NCBI GenBank assembly: GCA_937958995.1
Contig: CALGAP010000016.1
Span: 90,788-154,787 of the forward strand
Reading direction: 5' to 3'
From: an uncultured Chitinophagaceae bacterium
Lineage (GTDB): Bacteria > Bacteroidota > Bacteroidia > Chitinophagales > Chitinophagaceae
DNA length: 64,000 nucleotides
The notes beneath the pieces are model-generated. The model was given only the letters and a program-made list of their open reading frames with translations. It searched no databases and was not told the origin of the DNA. The position numbers were made by a program, and so were the translations under genes. Each line of letters opens with the position of its first letter. Position 1 is the first letter of the stretch. Positions 36,959 through 47,279 of this stretch are shown piece by piece.

Positions 36959-39900
36959 ATGAGAAGGATCTATTTTTACCTGTTTAGCATCGCGCTGTTG
37001 TTTGCCACCCATGCCCAATCGCAGGTATGGCTGGGCGCTGTTAATTCTGATTGGAAAAATGCGGCCAACTGGGCGCCCGCGAACCATCTCACCATTCCCG
37101 CCAATGCCACGCACTGGCCGGTGCTGGATGACAATACCACTGTGAACTCGCTGGTAATGGAACCGGGCAGCCGCCTGTACCTCAATGGCCATAAACTGGA
37201 GATAACCACCAACGGCGATCAGCAACTCGACATACAGGGAGCTACTATTGAAGGCGGCGGCATTCTTGAAATAAAAGGAGAAGGCACCAGGATTTTTGAT
37301 GGCAATACCATCAACGGCAACCTGGACATAAATATAGAGGGTAGCGCTCTCTTTAAGGAGGCCACGCTGGCGCCCAACGTTTACAACGGTAATATCACAT
37401 TCAACATCAACGGCACAGCGGATTTTTTTACCAGCACTGAATTTGCTTCAACCTTCAACGGAAATATGGTGGTGCTAAGAACGGTGCCTGGCCATACCAC
37501 GCTATTCGTGAAAGGATTTACTGCACTGGACGGCGACCTGGTGGTGTCGGTGCCCGGGGGAGAGAGTTTTCTTAAGCTCAACCCTGCCGGCCTGCCCCTG
37601 CCTCCCGTCAGCGGCAAGTTCGACTTGTTGTTTGATGGCATGGGTTTTCACGGGCAATTCATCAAGCACAATATAAAGAACAATCAACCCGGCGGTAAGA
37701 TGAAAGTAAAAGGCTATTCCGATGACTGGGGAGGTATGTACTTCATGAACAACAACAACCTATTACTGGATAGTCTTATACTCACCGATTTCCTGGAATG
37801 GCAGGCCCACAACAACTCCATCAAGGGTCATGTGTATATACACCACCGCATGGATCATAGTTACTTCCGATGCTTTGACAACAATTTCTATGGCAACGTA
37901 ACCATCATCAGCAACGTGCGCGAGTTCAATTTTATCGAACGGGGCAATGTATATCATGGTGATGTTGACTTTACCGTAACAAACATAGCGGATGTTGATT
38001 TTGACTTTGAAGACAATGTATATTACGGCAACCTGTCCTTACATATACAGAATGTGGGCACTAACCGGATTTTCCCCAACAAAACCTATTCAGCCATTCA
38101 CGGCAATTTAACTGTTACCGGCTTTACCTCCTGTTATATCAATCCCAACAGGATGAACTTACCGACAATTGGCGGGCAGCTCAATATTGACATCAGTGGC
38201 GGTCTCACCACCATATTGGGCATCTACCGTATGAAGCATGCTACTGGTGGCGGCCGCATTGCGATTAACAATGTGAAATTTTTCTCTTTTGAAAATAATG
38301 AAGTGATTGCCGACAGCCTGGTGTTCACCAACTTTGGCCAGAGTCATTTTACCGGCGAACCGCAGAACATGGTAGACAACAATATCACGGGGCATATTCG
38401 TATTGACGGCTTTTTTGACAACCGTTCTCCCGTTACCGTCGGCAGAAATAATATCAAAGGCAATGTAAAAATAATCATGCCCTACCGCGGCATGCTTTGG
38501 GACCTGGGCAATGAGTATGAGGGCGATGTAGAGTACCACTTCGCAGACAAAGAAAACGGTGAGCTTGACCCGGCTACTATGTATATCGGTAAAGAATCGG
38601 CCCCCTTTTACCGAGGCAATGTGACGATACACAACCAGAATCGTTACAATTTCCTGCAGATTTTTCCCATGGGATTGGCCGGGCTGGATGGTGATTTCAC
38701 CTACGCGGAAGAAGGCGGCTTTGGCGATATTTATATTAATCAGAACGGAATGCCTTGCGCCACCATCAGCGGAAAAGTCGATATCCGCTGTATGCCCGCC
38801 TCTACGCTCAACCGGTTTTTTATGACGCGGTTAAAAAATAGTGGCGGTGGCAGCGTATTCCTGCAAAACATAAGATCACTCAGCATCATCAGCGATACTT
38901 TGGTAGTAGATTACTTCGTGGCGAGAAACCTGGTGGGAATTAGCAGCGTAGCCTCGGGCATTATGCAAAGTATGATCACCGGTGACGTGCACCTCGAAGA
39001 TTTGCCCGCCAGTCAGAGCGATTTGTTCTTGTATGGGAACGTGTTTAACGGCAACACCACGGTGAAACTGCTTTCCAACAACCAGCTGATACAGGGATTT
39101 TTTCAGCCCGATATTTTCAACGGCAGCGCCACCTTCGAAAGCCTAGGCAACGGGCAGTTACATCTTGCCTACCTGGCGCCGGTTTATTTTAATGGAAGCG
39201 TTTACCTGAAATCAACAACCGCATTGAGTTTTACCGATACTGTGAACTTCGGCGGCAGCAGCGATGCCGAGTTCGATCATAGCGGCCCGTCTTCTGTGAT
39301 CATTCCCAGGCTGCGCATCAATAAAGCGGCGGGTACTGCACTCGCCATCCTGGATACCATTACTGTTTCGCAAAAAATGGAATTTCTCTCGGGCGTCATC
39401 AATGCCAGTGCCAGTCCGTTGCGTTTTGGATTGAATGCTTCGCACGAAGGCGCTTCGGCTGTCAGTCATGTGGTGGGAAAAGTATTGAAGGAAGGAGGCA
39501 GCGCATTTACCTTTCCGCTCGGCAACTATAATACGCTGAATACTGTAAGCATTACAGAAGCGAGCACAGATAAGAACCTGTTTGGCGCGCAATATCTTCA
39601 ACGCGATCCCAGCATAGACGGGTATAGCGCAAATCTGTTTCAGCAAGTTCCTAATAACCCTATACAACGAGTAAGCCGCTGCGAATACTGGATCGTAGAG
39701 CGGATTTCAGGCATTGGCAATGCGGGATTGATTTTCTCATTTAACCAACGGGCTTGTCCTGCCGCCCTGGGCAGTTATATTACAGATCCCGGCAAGGCAA
39801 AGATTGTCCGCTGGAATGGTACTATGTGGCAAGACCTCGGAAACGGTGGTTATAGCGGCAGCAATGCCGGTACTATAACTACCGGCACCGTGGTCAGTGC

Positions 39901-40486
39901 CTTCAGCGCCTTTACACTGGCCAGCACTGATACCGAAGTGAATCCGCTGCCGATGAAACTACTTTCATTCCACGCCGTTAAGAAAGATGCGGGCGCACAG
40001 CTGGTTTGGGAAACGGAAAACGAAGTGAACGTGCAACACTACGAACTGCAACGCGCAGGTGCTGATAACATTTTTACTACCATCGCCATCGTTGCTGCTA
40101 ACAACTCCCTCCGCAGGAATCAATACAACGCGCCTGACAATGCACCACTGCCGGGAATCAACTACTACCGGCTGAAATCGGTAGACCTGGACGGTTCCTT
40201 TACTTTTAGCAAAACAGTATTTCTCAACTTCAGCGGCAATTCAGCGCTGCAGATATGACCCAACCCGGTTGCCAGGGGCAACAACATCAAATTGTCTTGG
40301 CCCGGCAACGTCAATACTGCCAATGTATCAATTTATAACAGCAACGGTCAGCTGATCAGGCAATGGCAAAAATTCAGCAGCGGAGTGAATGATGTATTGC
40401 CAGTAAATGATCTGTCACCCGGTATGTATATACTCAGGATTGCTACGGAGCAACAATCGCAGTCGGTTAAATTGGTTATACAGTAG
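36959..40486 (+). pseudogene. Large secreted beta-rich protein interrupted before its T9SS sorting tail
   Basis: A single frame of about 1175 codons is cut by one TGA at 40256-40258. Upstream of the stop are a signal peptide (MRRIYFYLFSIALLFATHA), an N-terminal NWxxxxNW-type lead, many short beta units containing NG(N)-(V/I) words that look like a parallel beta-helix, and a Bacteroidetes-typical FN3-like domain (LLSFHAVKKDAGAQLVWETE). Directly after the stop the frame reads PNPVARGNNIKLSW and on to SIYNSNGQLIRQW and MYILRIA, which is a type A T9SS C-terminal sorting domain; the usual tyrosine before PNP is replaced by the stop. The protein would be exported to the periplasm but not anchored by T9SS. 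A start at ATG 36959 is preferred over 36938. A sequencing error or a read-through codon cannot be excluded. Confidence 0.82.
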
Positions 40487-40493
40487 TTACTCC

Positions 40494-40526
40494 ACGGAAG
40501 CCCCGCCTTGCGCGGCGTTTCTTTTG
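40494..40526. terminator. Weak stem and T-rich end between convergent genes
   Basis: The sequence around CGCC...GGCG with flanking GAA/TTC can fold, and it is followed by TTTCTTTT on the plus strand. The stem is imperfect, so this is only a tentative terminator for the T9SS gene. Confidence 0.35.
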
Positions 40527-40532
40527 GCAACA

Positions 40533-41294
40533 CTATTCTCCCAACCACTTCCTGAACTCTGCCGCTCTCTGCCTGCTCACAATATTTTTTTCAAAAGGCT
40601 CGGGCGCTACCTCCAGCCTGATCTTACCATTGAACCAGGTGTGCACGGCCTGCACTGAATTGTAGTTAATTATAAATTGCCTGTTGGCGCGGAAAAACTG
40701 CGTGGGGTCGGTCTCGCGTTCAATATCTTCGAGGCGTTTATCGATTATGAAATCCTGGTTGCTGAATGTTTTTATGAAAAGCATTTTATCGCGCGTGTAA
40801 AAGAATGCGATCTGGTCGGCTGAGACTGAGGTAAGTCGCGTGCCCACTTTGGCAAGATATCTTTCCTTGGCCTTTTTCCCGTTTTGCACATTTTGCAGCA
40901 GTTGCAGCAGGTTGTATTGCATTTTCAGTTTTTCCTCTACGTGCAGTTTTTTAAACTTCTGTAATGCTGCGCTCAGTTCGGCTTCTTTAATCGGCTTCAA
41001 GAGATAATCCACGCTGTTGAGTTTAAAAGCTTTCAATGCATGTTCTTCATAAGAGGTAGTAAATATGATGGGTGACTGCACATTCACCTTCTTAAAAATA
41101 TCAAAGCTCTGCCCATCACCCAGTTCAATATCGAGGAAGATAAGGTCAATGTCGTTGTGCGTCGACAGAAACTGCACACTCGATTCAATGCTGTCGAGTG
41201 GTGGCAGTACTTCGATGGATGGCTCAATATCAAGCAGCATTTTCGTCAAATGCCCCGCTGCTATGGCTTCATCTTCAATGATCAATGCTTTCAT
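40533..41294 (-). CDS. LytTR response regulator (third pair, kinase broken)
   Basis: 253 residues: receiver domain with IEDEAIA and FLDIELGDG for the acidic pocket and phosphoacceptor, lysine in LLKPI, and a C-terminal LytTR domain (residues about 145-250). Its kinase gene lies five bases upstream of its start but is interrupted by two TAG codons. If the kinase no longer works, this regulator is an orphan that could be fed by another LytS kinase in the window. The regulator itself looks intact, with all landmark residues present. Confidence 0.9.
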   Translation of the reverse strand: MKALIIEDEAIAAGHLTKMLLDIEPSIEVLPPLDSIESSVQFLSTHNDIDLIFLDIELGDGQSFDIFKKVNVQSPIIFTTSYEEHALKAFKLNSVDYLLKPIKEAELSAALQKFKKLHVEEKLKMQYNLLQLLQNVQNGKKAKERYLAKVGTRLTSVSADQIAFFYTRDKMLFIKTFSNQDFIIDKRLEDIERETDPTQFFRANRQFIINYNSVQAVHTWFNGKIRLEVAPEPFEKNIVSRQRAAEFRKWLGE

Positions 41295-41299
41295 GAACT

Positions 41300-42346
41300 T
41301 TACTTTAGGGGTATAGTAACGGCAAAGGTTGCAGCGTCTTCATACACCCGCTACCCTTGCATGTTGTTTAACTCAAATTTCTTTTTCAGCATCGACAATC
41401 CCGTACCGTTCTTAGCCGACTCTTCTTTTCGCTGCAGGTTGTTGCTCACAGTCATCATGCGGCGTTCTTCATCAAGACTCATTGTAATGCGCAATGGTCT
41501 TGCCCTGGTGATAATATTATGCTTGATGGCGTTTTCAACCAACATCTGCAGGCTGAGCGGTGGCACCAGGTAAGGTGATAATTGGTCCTGCTCAAATTGT
41601 ATATCGATATTCAGCCCGTCTGGATAGCGGGTCTTGATAAGGTATATATATGCCTGGGTAAATAAAAACTCCTGTTCCAGGCTGATGAGCTTACTGTTGT
41701 GCGCCGCCAGTAAATAACGATACACATAAGCCAGCTCTTTGGTGAAGGTCACGGCACGCTTCGGATCCACTTCGATTAAGCCTACCAGCGCATTGAGCGT
41801 GTTAAACAAAAAATGCGGCTGTATCTGCATCTTCAGGCTGTCGTACTGCATCTGCACATTGAGCTTCTTCAGCTCCTTTGCCTCCATTTCTGAGTTATGC
41901 TATTTCTGTACAAAAAAATAGCTTTCGTACAGTGTTACTTCTACCAGCAGAAAGAGCACATTGCTGCCAATCATGGGTAAGAAGAATGAAGGCTCTTTCC
42001 ATGGCAGCGACCAGATGAAGCGGTCTTCGAGCATGGTTCTCAAAAAGCCGATGAGAACGGCATAGCTCAGCACCAGCACAGCAACCAGTATTTTTCTTTT
42101 CACCGTATTTTCCTGCCGGGGCATACTGGCACGCACCTTCAATATCATCCAGCGCGTGGGTTCCCACATGGTGATGGCAAAGAGCGCCGACACGAGCAGG
42201 GTTTTTACAATAAGCACACCCATTGGCTCGTGCGCGTAGAAAAGGATCAGTGACTGGTAAAAAACATAGAACAATGCAAAAAAGGAGACCAGGCCGATGA
42301 TCCGCAGCCTCCTTTCATTGGGAAACATGATCGCTGTGTCTGCCAT
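41300..42346 (-). pseudogene. LytS-type sensor kinase with two in-frame TAG codons
   Basis: One frame runs from the ATG at 42344-42346 to a TAA at 41300-41302 and encodes membrane helices, an H box (IQPHFLFNTLNALVGL), an N box (LQMLVENAIKHNII) and a G box (GTGLSMLKKKF). TAG at 41900-41902 falls just after the last membrane helix, at FVQK*HNSE, and TAG at 41351-41353 falls after NNMQG, with the usual kinase ending RVYEDAATFAVTIPL in the same frame beyond it. A kinase core could be made from the ATG at 41887, but without the membrane part and without the last strand. Nonsense mutations are the simplest reading. TAG is a normal stop in this window, so recoding is unlikely. Confidence 0.8.
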
Positions 42347-42368
42347 AATGATACGGTTGCCGAAGCAC

Positions 42369-42896
42369 TCATTCATTCCTGCGCACCTTGAATTGACCAG
42401 TAATTCGCGACGCACCCAGGTACTGATCGTCAGGAACTCTTAACCCTGCATCGGCGAGCACAAAAGTACCGGTTACAAACTCTCCGACGGCGCCGAATTG
42501 ATGAATGGTTATTGAGCCGCCGCTCGGTCTTTGATTTAAATCACCCACAAAACTGTTGAAGAAAGCCCCTTCCTCGCGGTCGCGCGGCTCCCACCAGAAC
42601 TGGGTTTCAGCCCAATCCCATTCATGCGTGCCGGTTGATTGCCCCTGCCAGGTGATATAACCTATTTCATCACCGCCGGGACCACTTTTCCAGGTAATGC
42701 CGTGATGCTGGCTGTTGGCATCGTAGTGCACCGACACATCGGTATAGGTGTACCCCGTGGTCGAGTTGCCGATCTTAAGGATGATATATTCTTCATCCGG
42801 CTCCTCAAAGAGTTCTTCTCCCCCATTATCCGATTTACTACAGCCGGCCAGGAGAGCCGCCATCAACATAACAAAGCCAAATCTTTTCATATTCAT
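42369..42896 (-). CDS. Hypothetical lipoprotein next to the third LytTR pair
   Basis: 175 residues with lipobox LLAGCSK near residue 19, then an acidic linker and a mature beta-rich domain (TTGYTYTDVSVHYDANSQHH...). No family is recognised. It lies between the sorting-tail protein and the kinase, 22 bases before the kinase start, so the four genes form one minus-strand run. A role at the cell surface is likely from the lipobox. Confidence 0.75.
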   Translation of the reverse strand: MNMKRFGFVMLMAALLAGCSKSDNGGEELFEEPDEEYIILKIGNSTTGYTYTDVSVHYDANSQHHGITWKSGPGGDEIGYITWQGQSTGTHEWDWAETQFWWEPRDREEGAFFNSFVGDLNQRPSGGSITIHQFGAVGEFVTGTFVLADAGLRVPDDQYLGASRITGQFKVRRNE

Positions 42897-42902
42897 CTCC
42901 GT

Positions 42903-44243
42903 TTATTGTTTTACAATTTTGAAACTCTGCACGCGGTCCTGGTAATGAACGGTGAGCACATAGTTGCCCGCCGATAAATCAGCCAGCGAAACGCTGAAGT
43001 TGTTGTTCACCGATTCAAACACTTTCGTCAGCACAATGCGTCCCGACATATCATGCACCTGTATTTTCTTCACCAATACATGCGAAGGCTCAATTAAGTG
43101 AACAGTATGCAATACCGGGTTGGGGCCAACTACGCTAGCCTGCAGGTGCGTGCCATTGAAGAGGCGAATCACTTTTGAATAGGTATATTTTCCATCCAGG
43201 TCTACCTGCTTCAGTCGGTAGTATAAAAAGCCGCTGGCAGGATTGGTATGCGTGAATGAATAGGTTTTTGAGCTGCTGCTATTGCCCGCAGCCTTTATTT
43301 CACCCACGCTTGAAAATTCCGCTCCGTCGCTGCTGCACTCCACAATAAAATGACTGGTGTTTTGCTCCGAAGCAGTCGCCCATGTTAACACAGCGCTCTG
43401 CCGCTCCATGCTGCCTCTTACATACAACCAGGTGACCGGTAATGCAGAGCCATACACAAACTCGGCATAGGCCGAAAGACTCCATGGATTTTGTCTACTC
43501 CGGAAATAGATGGTATGCCTGCCCGGGGCAACGGAGGCCAGCGGTATATCGATCGAAAGATTGTTGATATCAGTGCCCGCGGCGAAGTTCACCGGCGTGC
43601 CGTTACCAAAGCCGGGATCATTGTCGATATAAAACTCTATTTCCCCCACCGGCGGTGCATCGGCTGGCGCAGAAGGATAGGGTACGAATGAACTGTTATC
43701 GAATTGCGCAAAACTGGTAAGGCTCCATTTGCCGCTGGCATCTTTTGTACGGATAAAAACCTGGTGCACCCCTGCAGCAAGTCCCGTAACATTGATCATG
43801 AGATTTTGTGCACTTAGGTCTGTGCCGGGTGCCAGCGGAATCGGCGTGCCATTGCCGACACCGGGATCAACATCAACAAAATACTCCACGGCCACAATAT
43901 CCGGTGCCGGCGCAGGCGCCGATGGATATGCAGGAACTACGACATAATCGAAAAATCTGTAGTCGGTAACGCTCCACCTGCCAGTGACATCTGCTGCGCG
44001 AAAATATATGCGGTGAAAACCTCTTGGCAGTCCTGTGATATCCACGTCAAATGAAAAGCCACTCAGTTGTTGTGCCGCCGGCAGCGCCATCATTTTTTCC
44101 CTGCCAACACCGGGATCTGTATTGACAAAATACTCGATCCAACCCAGGTTTGGCGGTGCAGCTGGCGCTGTGGGATAGGCGGGCTGTGCCATTCCTGCAC
44201 CTGCAGCAATGAAGACGAAAAAGAGTGTCAATATATATTTCAT
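42903..44243 (-). CDS. Secreted repeat protein with a T9SS sorting tail
   Basis: 446 residues with a signal peptide (MKYILTLFFVFIAAGAGMA). Three tandem repeats of about 80 residues follow (near 25-100, 105-185, 190-265), each with a Pro-rich AP...(A/P)P start, IEYFV(N/D)xDPGxG and GxHxxxxR, and with Asp-rich loops (VDVDPGVGNGTPI). A Bacteroidetes FN3-like unit (TASEQNTSHFIVECSS) precedes the sorting tail VVGPNPVLHTVHL ... HYQDRVQSFKIVKQ. It should be exported by T9SS to the surface. The start lies 21 bases after the gene at 44265-45266, so they are likely in one operon. Confidence 0.88.
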   Translation of the reverse strand: MKYILTLFFVFIAAGAGMAQPAYPTAPAAPPNLGWIEYFVNTDPGVGREKMMALPAAQQLSGFSFDVDITGLPRGFHRIYFRAADVTGRWSVTDYRFFDYVVVPAYPSAPAPAPDIVAVEYFVDVDPGVGNGTPIPLAPGTDLSAQNLMINVTGLAAGVHQVFIRTKDASGKWSLTSFAQFDNSSFVPYPSAPADAPPVGEIEFYIDNDPGFGNGTPVNFAAGTDINNLSIDIPLASVAPGRHTIYFRSRQNPWSLSAYAEFVYGSALPVTWLYVRGSMERQSAVLTWATASEQNTSHFIVECSSDGAEFSSVGEIKAAGNSSSSKTYSFTHTNPASGFLYYRLKQVDLDGKYTYSKVIRLFNGTHLQASVVGPNPVLHTVHLIEPSHVLVKKIQVHDMSGRIVLTKVFESVNNNFSVSLADLSAGNYVLTVHYQDRVQSFKIVKQ

Positions 44244-44264
44244 GGTTGTTCGTTAGGGTAAAAA

Positions 44265-45266
44265 TTAATTGTTTGATCTTGTACTAACGGTCACGGTCAT
44301 GCTGGTTGACGATGCCGGAACAGAACTGGGCACCAGCAATTGATAGATAGTGGGAATGGGTGGAATGCCGCTGAGCCTGTAGGGATCGGCAGTGCCGAAG
44401 GGTCCGCAGTCGGGCGTAACACCACCGATGGGTTCACCCGCGCCGATGGCAGGTGAACCTGCGGCATGTTGATACCGGCCATCAGTGGAACCTGTGAGTA
44501 CAAACAAGCTGGCCTGCGGCACATTTACCTGGTTGTTGTTGCCGGCAGGAAGATTATTGGCAGTAGAAATATTGTATTTGACAGTGCAATTGACAAAGCT
44601 CGGGTTAAACGCTGTTGAGAAAATATTGTTGGCAACATAGCAGTTGTTAATGGTCACTGAGTTGAGAAAGAGATTATTTCTTATGAGCCCGTTGATGCTG
44701 CTGGCAAGGTTAAATCCCGAGCTGATGATGCAATTTGTTATCTGTAGGTCCTGGAACGTATAAGCGGCGCTGCTGAAATTGAATTGGCCGATATAGCACT
44801 TATTGATCACCCAGTTTGACATGAGTGAGTTCGCAAAACTATTATTGGAGGAGATCCCAATATGGCAGCGAGAAAAAGTGATATCGTCTGCATTGGAGTT
44901 GCAATACACCAGGTTGCTGCGAATACCAAAAAACTTACTTCCCGAGCCTAGTGAATCGATTATGATGGAATTCAGCCTTGAATCTTCGGTGCTTACCTGC
45001 AGACCGGTATTTTCCGACAAAAAGTAGCCTGCACCTATTATCACTAGTTTCTTATTAAGTGTGCCCCCGGAATACGGGGTAGCGCTTGCCTCCAGGTAGA
45101 TGGTGTCGCCCGATTGCACCAGTGCGCTGGCCAATGCGGTATTGAGGTTGGTAAAATCAGCACTCACGCCGGCATTGTTATTTACCCGCCAGATCTTGGC
45201 CTGGCTGCTGAGTGAAAGACATAGGGAAATGCAAAGAATTTGCAGTGAAATCCATTTTGTTTTCAT
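44265..45266 (-). CDS. Secreted beta-helix-like protein
   Basis: 333 residues with a cleaved signal peptide (MKTKWISLQILCISLCLSLS). The body consists of repeats with N-rich turns (NNCYVANNIF, INNSFANSL) consistent with a right-handed parallel beta-helix of the pectin-lyase or adhesin kind. The C-terminal segment (DPYRLSGIPPIPTIYQL) is a repeat end often found in Bacteroidetes surface proteins. It has no visible sorting tail. It is the head of the minus-strand run that includes the T9SS protein and a lipoprotein. Confidence 0.75.
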   Translation of the reverse strand: MKTKWISLQILCISLCLSLSSQAKIWRVNNNAGVSADFTNLNTALASALVQSGDTIYLEASATPYSGGTLNKKLVIIGAGYFLSENTGLQVSTEDSRLNSIIIDSLGSGSKFFGIRSNLVYCNSNADDITFSRCHIGISSNNSFANSLMSNWVINKCYIGQFNFSSAAYTFQDLQITNCIISSGFNLASSINGLIRNNLFLNSVTINNCYVANNIFSTAFNPSFVNCTVKYNISTANNLPAGNNNQVNVPQASLFVLTGSTDGRYQHAAGSPAIGAGEPIGGVTPDCGPFGTADPYRLSGIPPIPTIYQLLVPSSVPASSTSMTVTVSTRSNN

Positions 45267-45408
45267 GATTTATACTTTTTTTTCTGTGACGCGCCAAAAT
45301 TAGCAGCGGTGTTGCGGAGTCAGCCGCCCCTGTTTACCGAATCGCTCAAAATCGGCACCGAATAGTCAGACTATCTCACCGAACCATTGCCGGGCGCACG
45401 CGAATTGC

Positions 45409-46236
45409 CTAAAAATAGGTATAGGTTGCTTCAATAGTCTGCTCGCTGCCCGCTACTGCAGGGTTGCGAAACGTTGTAACTACCTTGTCAACCAGTAGAT
45501 TATTGATGGTGTAAGCCAGCTCATCCACCCTATCTAGCACAGCCGGCACCGTGCCTCTCTTTACTGCACGGATAATTTTAGCGGGCAGTCTTTTGACTTT
45601 GCTGAGCTGCAACATGATGGGCAGGTTATATATCACATAATTCTCTGCCAGCGAAGGCTGAATATAGTTGCAGGCATTGAAATTCACCGGTTCGGAAAAG
45701 GCATCGATGGTTTGCGTGATGATATCGTCGCCTGCCTTGGTAACAGCTTCCCTGAGATGGCCGTTGGTATGATAGTGGTAAAAAGTCTCGTTCTGCAGGT
45801 GTATGCCGGAAGAATTTACCACGTAATATTTCATAGTCAGCACACGGTCCTGTGCATCGTAGCGGTATTCAAAAAGGTGTTCGTTGGTCATGGGGATGGA
45901 TTTGGAAACATGTCTCATACTGGCAACCCTTCCCTGGCTATCGTACTCGAACAGGTTGGTGTAGAGCGATTCTTGCTGGTGAAACTCTGTTAGTTTTTTG
46001 CCTGTCCAGTTGTAGATCAATTTGCCGATGGAGGACTGGTCGTAGTATTCTACCTCGGTGAGCAGGCTGTCGCCACTATAGGAGAGGTTTGCTACTACGC
46101 CGGTGCTCCAGGTAATAGTGCGCAGGAGCGCTGTGGGCGGGTGTGATGGCGGTAGGGATGAGGGTTGTTCTTTTTCGCAGGCAGTTAAAGCGAAAACGCA
46201 ATTTATCGCCGTGAATAAAAATAACTTTCTGAGCAT
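45409..46236 (-). CDS. Hypothetical lipoprotein with RHS-like strands
   Basis: 275 residues with lipobox LTACEK near residue 19. The mature part has short beta units with YDSQGRV and YRYDAQDRV words, like the YD-type strands of RHS/DUF4595 proteins. It probably sits on the outer membrane. It stands alone; a 142-base gap separates it from the beta-helix gene. Confidence 0.72.
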   Translation of the reverse strand: MLRKLFLFTAINCVFALTACEKEQPSSLPPSHPPTALLRTITWSTGVVANLSYSGDSLLTEVEYYDQSSIGKLIYNWTGKKLTEFHQQESLYTNLFEYDSQGRVASMRHVSKSIPMTNEHLFEYRYDAQDRVLTMKYYVVNSSGIHLQNETFYHYHTNGHLREAVTKAGDDIITQTIDAFSEPVNFNACNYIQPSLAENYVIYNLPIMLQLSKVKRLPAKIIRAVKRGTVPAVLDRVDELAYTINNLLVDKVVTTFRNPAVAGSEQTIEATYTYF

Positions 46237-46356
46237 AAGTTTTTCTGCTTATGATCAGAAACACAGGAAAAAGGTGGCGAGGTTCGGACAACCAAACCGA
46301 CGTTTGAGAAGGATTTTTGAACAGTTGGGTAGAATGAAGCGTGCAACCACCAATGG

Positions 46357-47247
46357 TTACTGAATCAGGTGTAGCAACTCCAACCTCACCACCCTCCTGA
46401 TCGTCACCGGCAACTCCGCATCATAACTCTTCAAATCAGGTGTGGCATTGTAGCGCATACGCAGCGTTAGCAAGTTGATCATTTCCGCTTCTATGATCTG
46501 GCCCGTCTTATTGTCAATTTTTGAGGATATGGTAAATTGTTCAACGCCCCAGAACAAATTTACCTTGCCATTGGCGCCAGCCCGAATCATTTGAAAATTG
46601 TTGGGATAGTCAAATATTCTCTTACCAATAGTATCAATAAGCGGCTCCAGGCAGGCTGATGTGGGTGGCAAAAATTGTGTTTCTACAATTGAGTATTGCC
46701 TGTTTGAACTGATAAGTCGCTGCGTTACCTGTATGCAGTCTGTTCCGTAAAGAATATTTATGCTGTCGGCGAAATTGCCGCGCCTTATTTCTTTGTTCTG
46801 AAAAATGTTGTTTTTCAGTGATAGCTTCTGCGCATTCAACGCAGGGGCAATGGCCACATAAAATGTGTTCAGGTCAGTGATTTCACCAACCATATCGGGC
46901 ACGGTCAGTTTGGGCAGGAGCACCTTTCCTTTGCGTGAAAGAGAAATTTTATAAGGCTGCACCTGCAGAGCCGTGCTGTCAAGGTTGGCGGTGTCTTTGG
47001 GAGTAAATAATCTTTTGCTCAGCCATATGACTTGTTCAGATAAATAGCCCGAGTCTTTGATTACAGTGTGTTCGGAAAGCGAGACAGTCTTGCTGGCAAA
47101 TTGCTCGTTGTTGTACGCCTCGGTAATAAGCCTGTAACGAAATTTTTCACCCTCCTTATACTTTCTGTATTTTATTGCCTGCGAAAAAGATAATGAAGAA
47201 GTAAGTGATAGTGAAAAAAACAGGACCAGGAAACGAATTCGTATCAT
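46357..47247 (-). CDS. Hypothetical secreted protein
   Basis: 296 residues with a cleaved signal peptide (MIRIRFLVLFFSLSLTSSL). The mature part is beta-rich and has no recognised family. It ends just short of the lipoprotein, and its start is 32 bases from the stop of the broken sigma-54 activator. A link to that circuit is possible but not shown. Confidence 0.7.
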   Translation of the reverse strand: MIRIRFLVLFFSLSLTSSLSFSQAIKYRKYKEGEKFRYRLITEAYNNEQFASKTVSLSEHTVIKDSGYLSEQVIWLSKRLFTPKDTANLDSTALQVQPYKISLSRKGKVLLPKLTVPDMVGEITDLNTFYVAIAPALNAQKLSLKNNIFQNKEIRRGNFADSINILYGTDCIQVTQRLISSNRQYSIVETQFLPPTSACLEPLIDTIGKRIFDYPNNFQMIRAGANGKVNLFWGVEQFTISSKIDNKTGQIIEAEMINLLTLRMRYNATPDLKSYDAELPVTIRRVVRLELLHLIQ

Positions 47248-47279
47248 TTGAATTTTGTCAATTTAATTTTTGCCGATTC

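Noticed and set aside
36959..40258. Tandem-repeat array that might be a CRISPR or satellite
   Set aside because: The periodic signal is at the protein level (short beta units), with divergent DNA and no spacer structure.
40256..42346. Stop-codon reassignment as the explanation for in-frame TGA and TAG
   Set aside because: Intact genes in the window, such as the MFS transporter, winged-helix protein and nucleotidyltransferase, end at TAG, and others (dnaE-like, first LytTR regulator, AraC at 14450) end at TGA, all at their family-typical ends.
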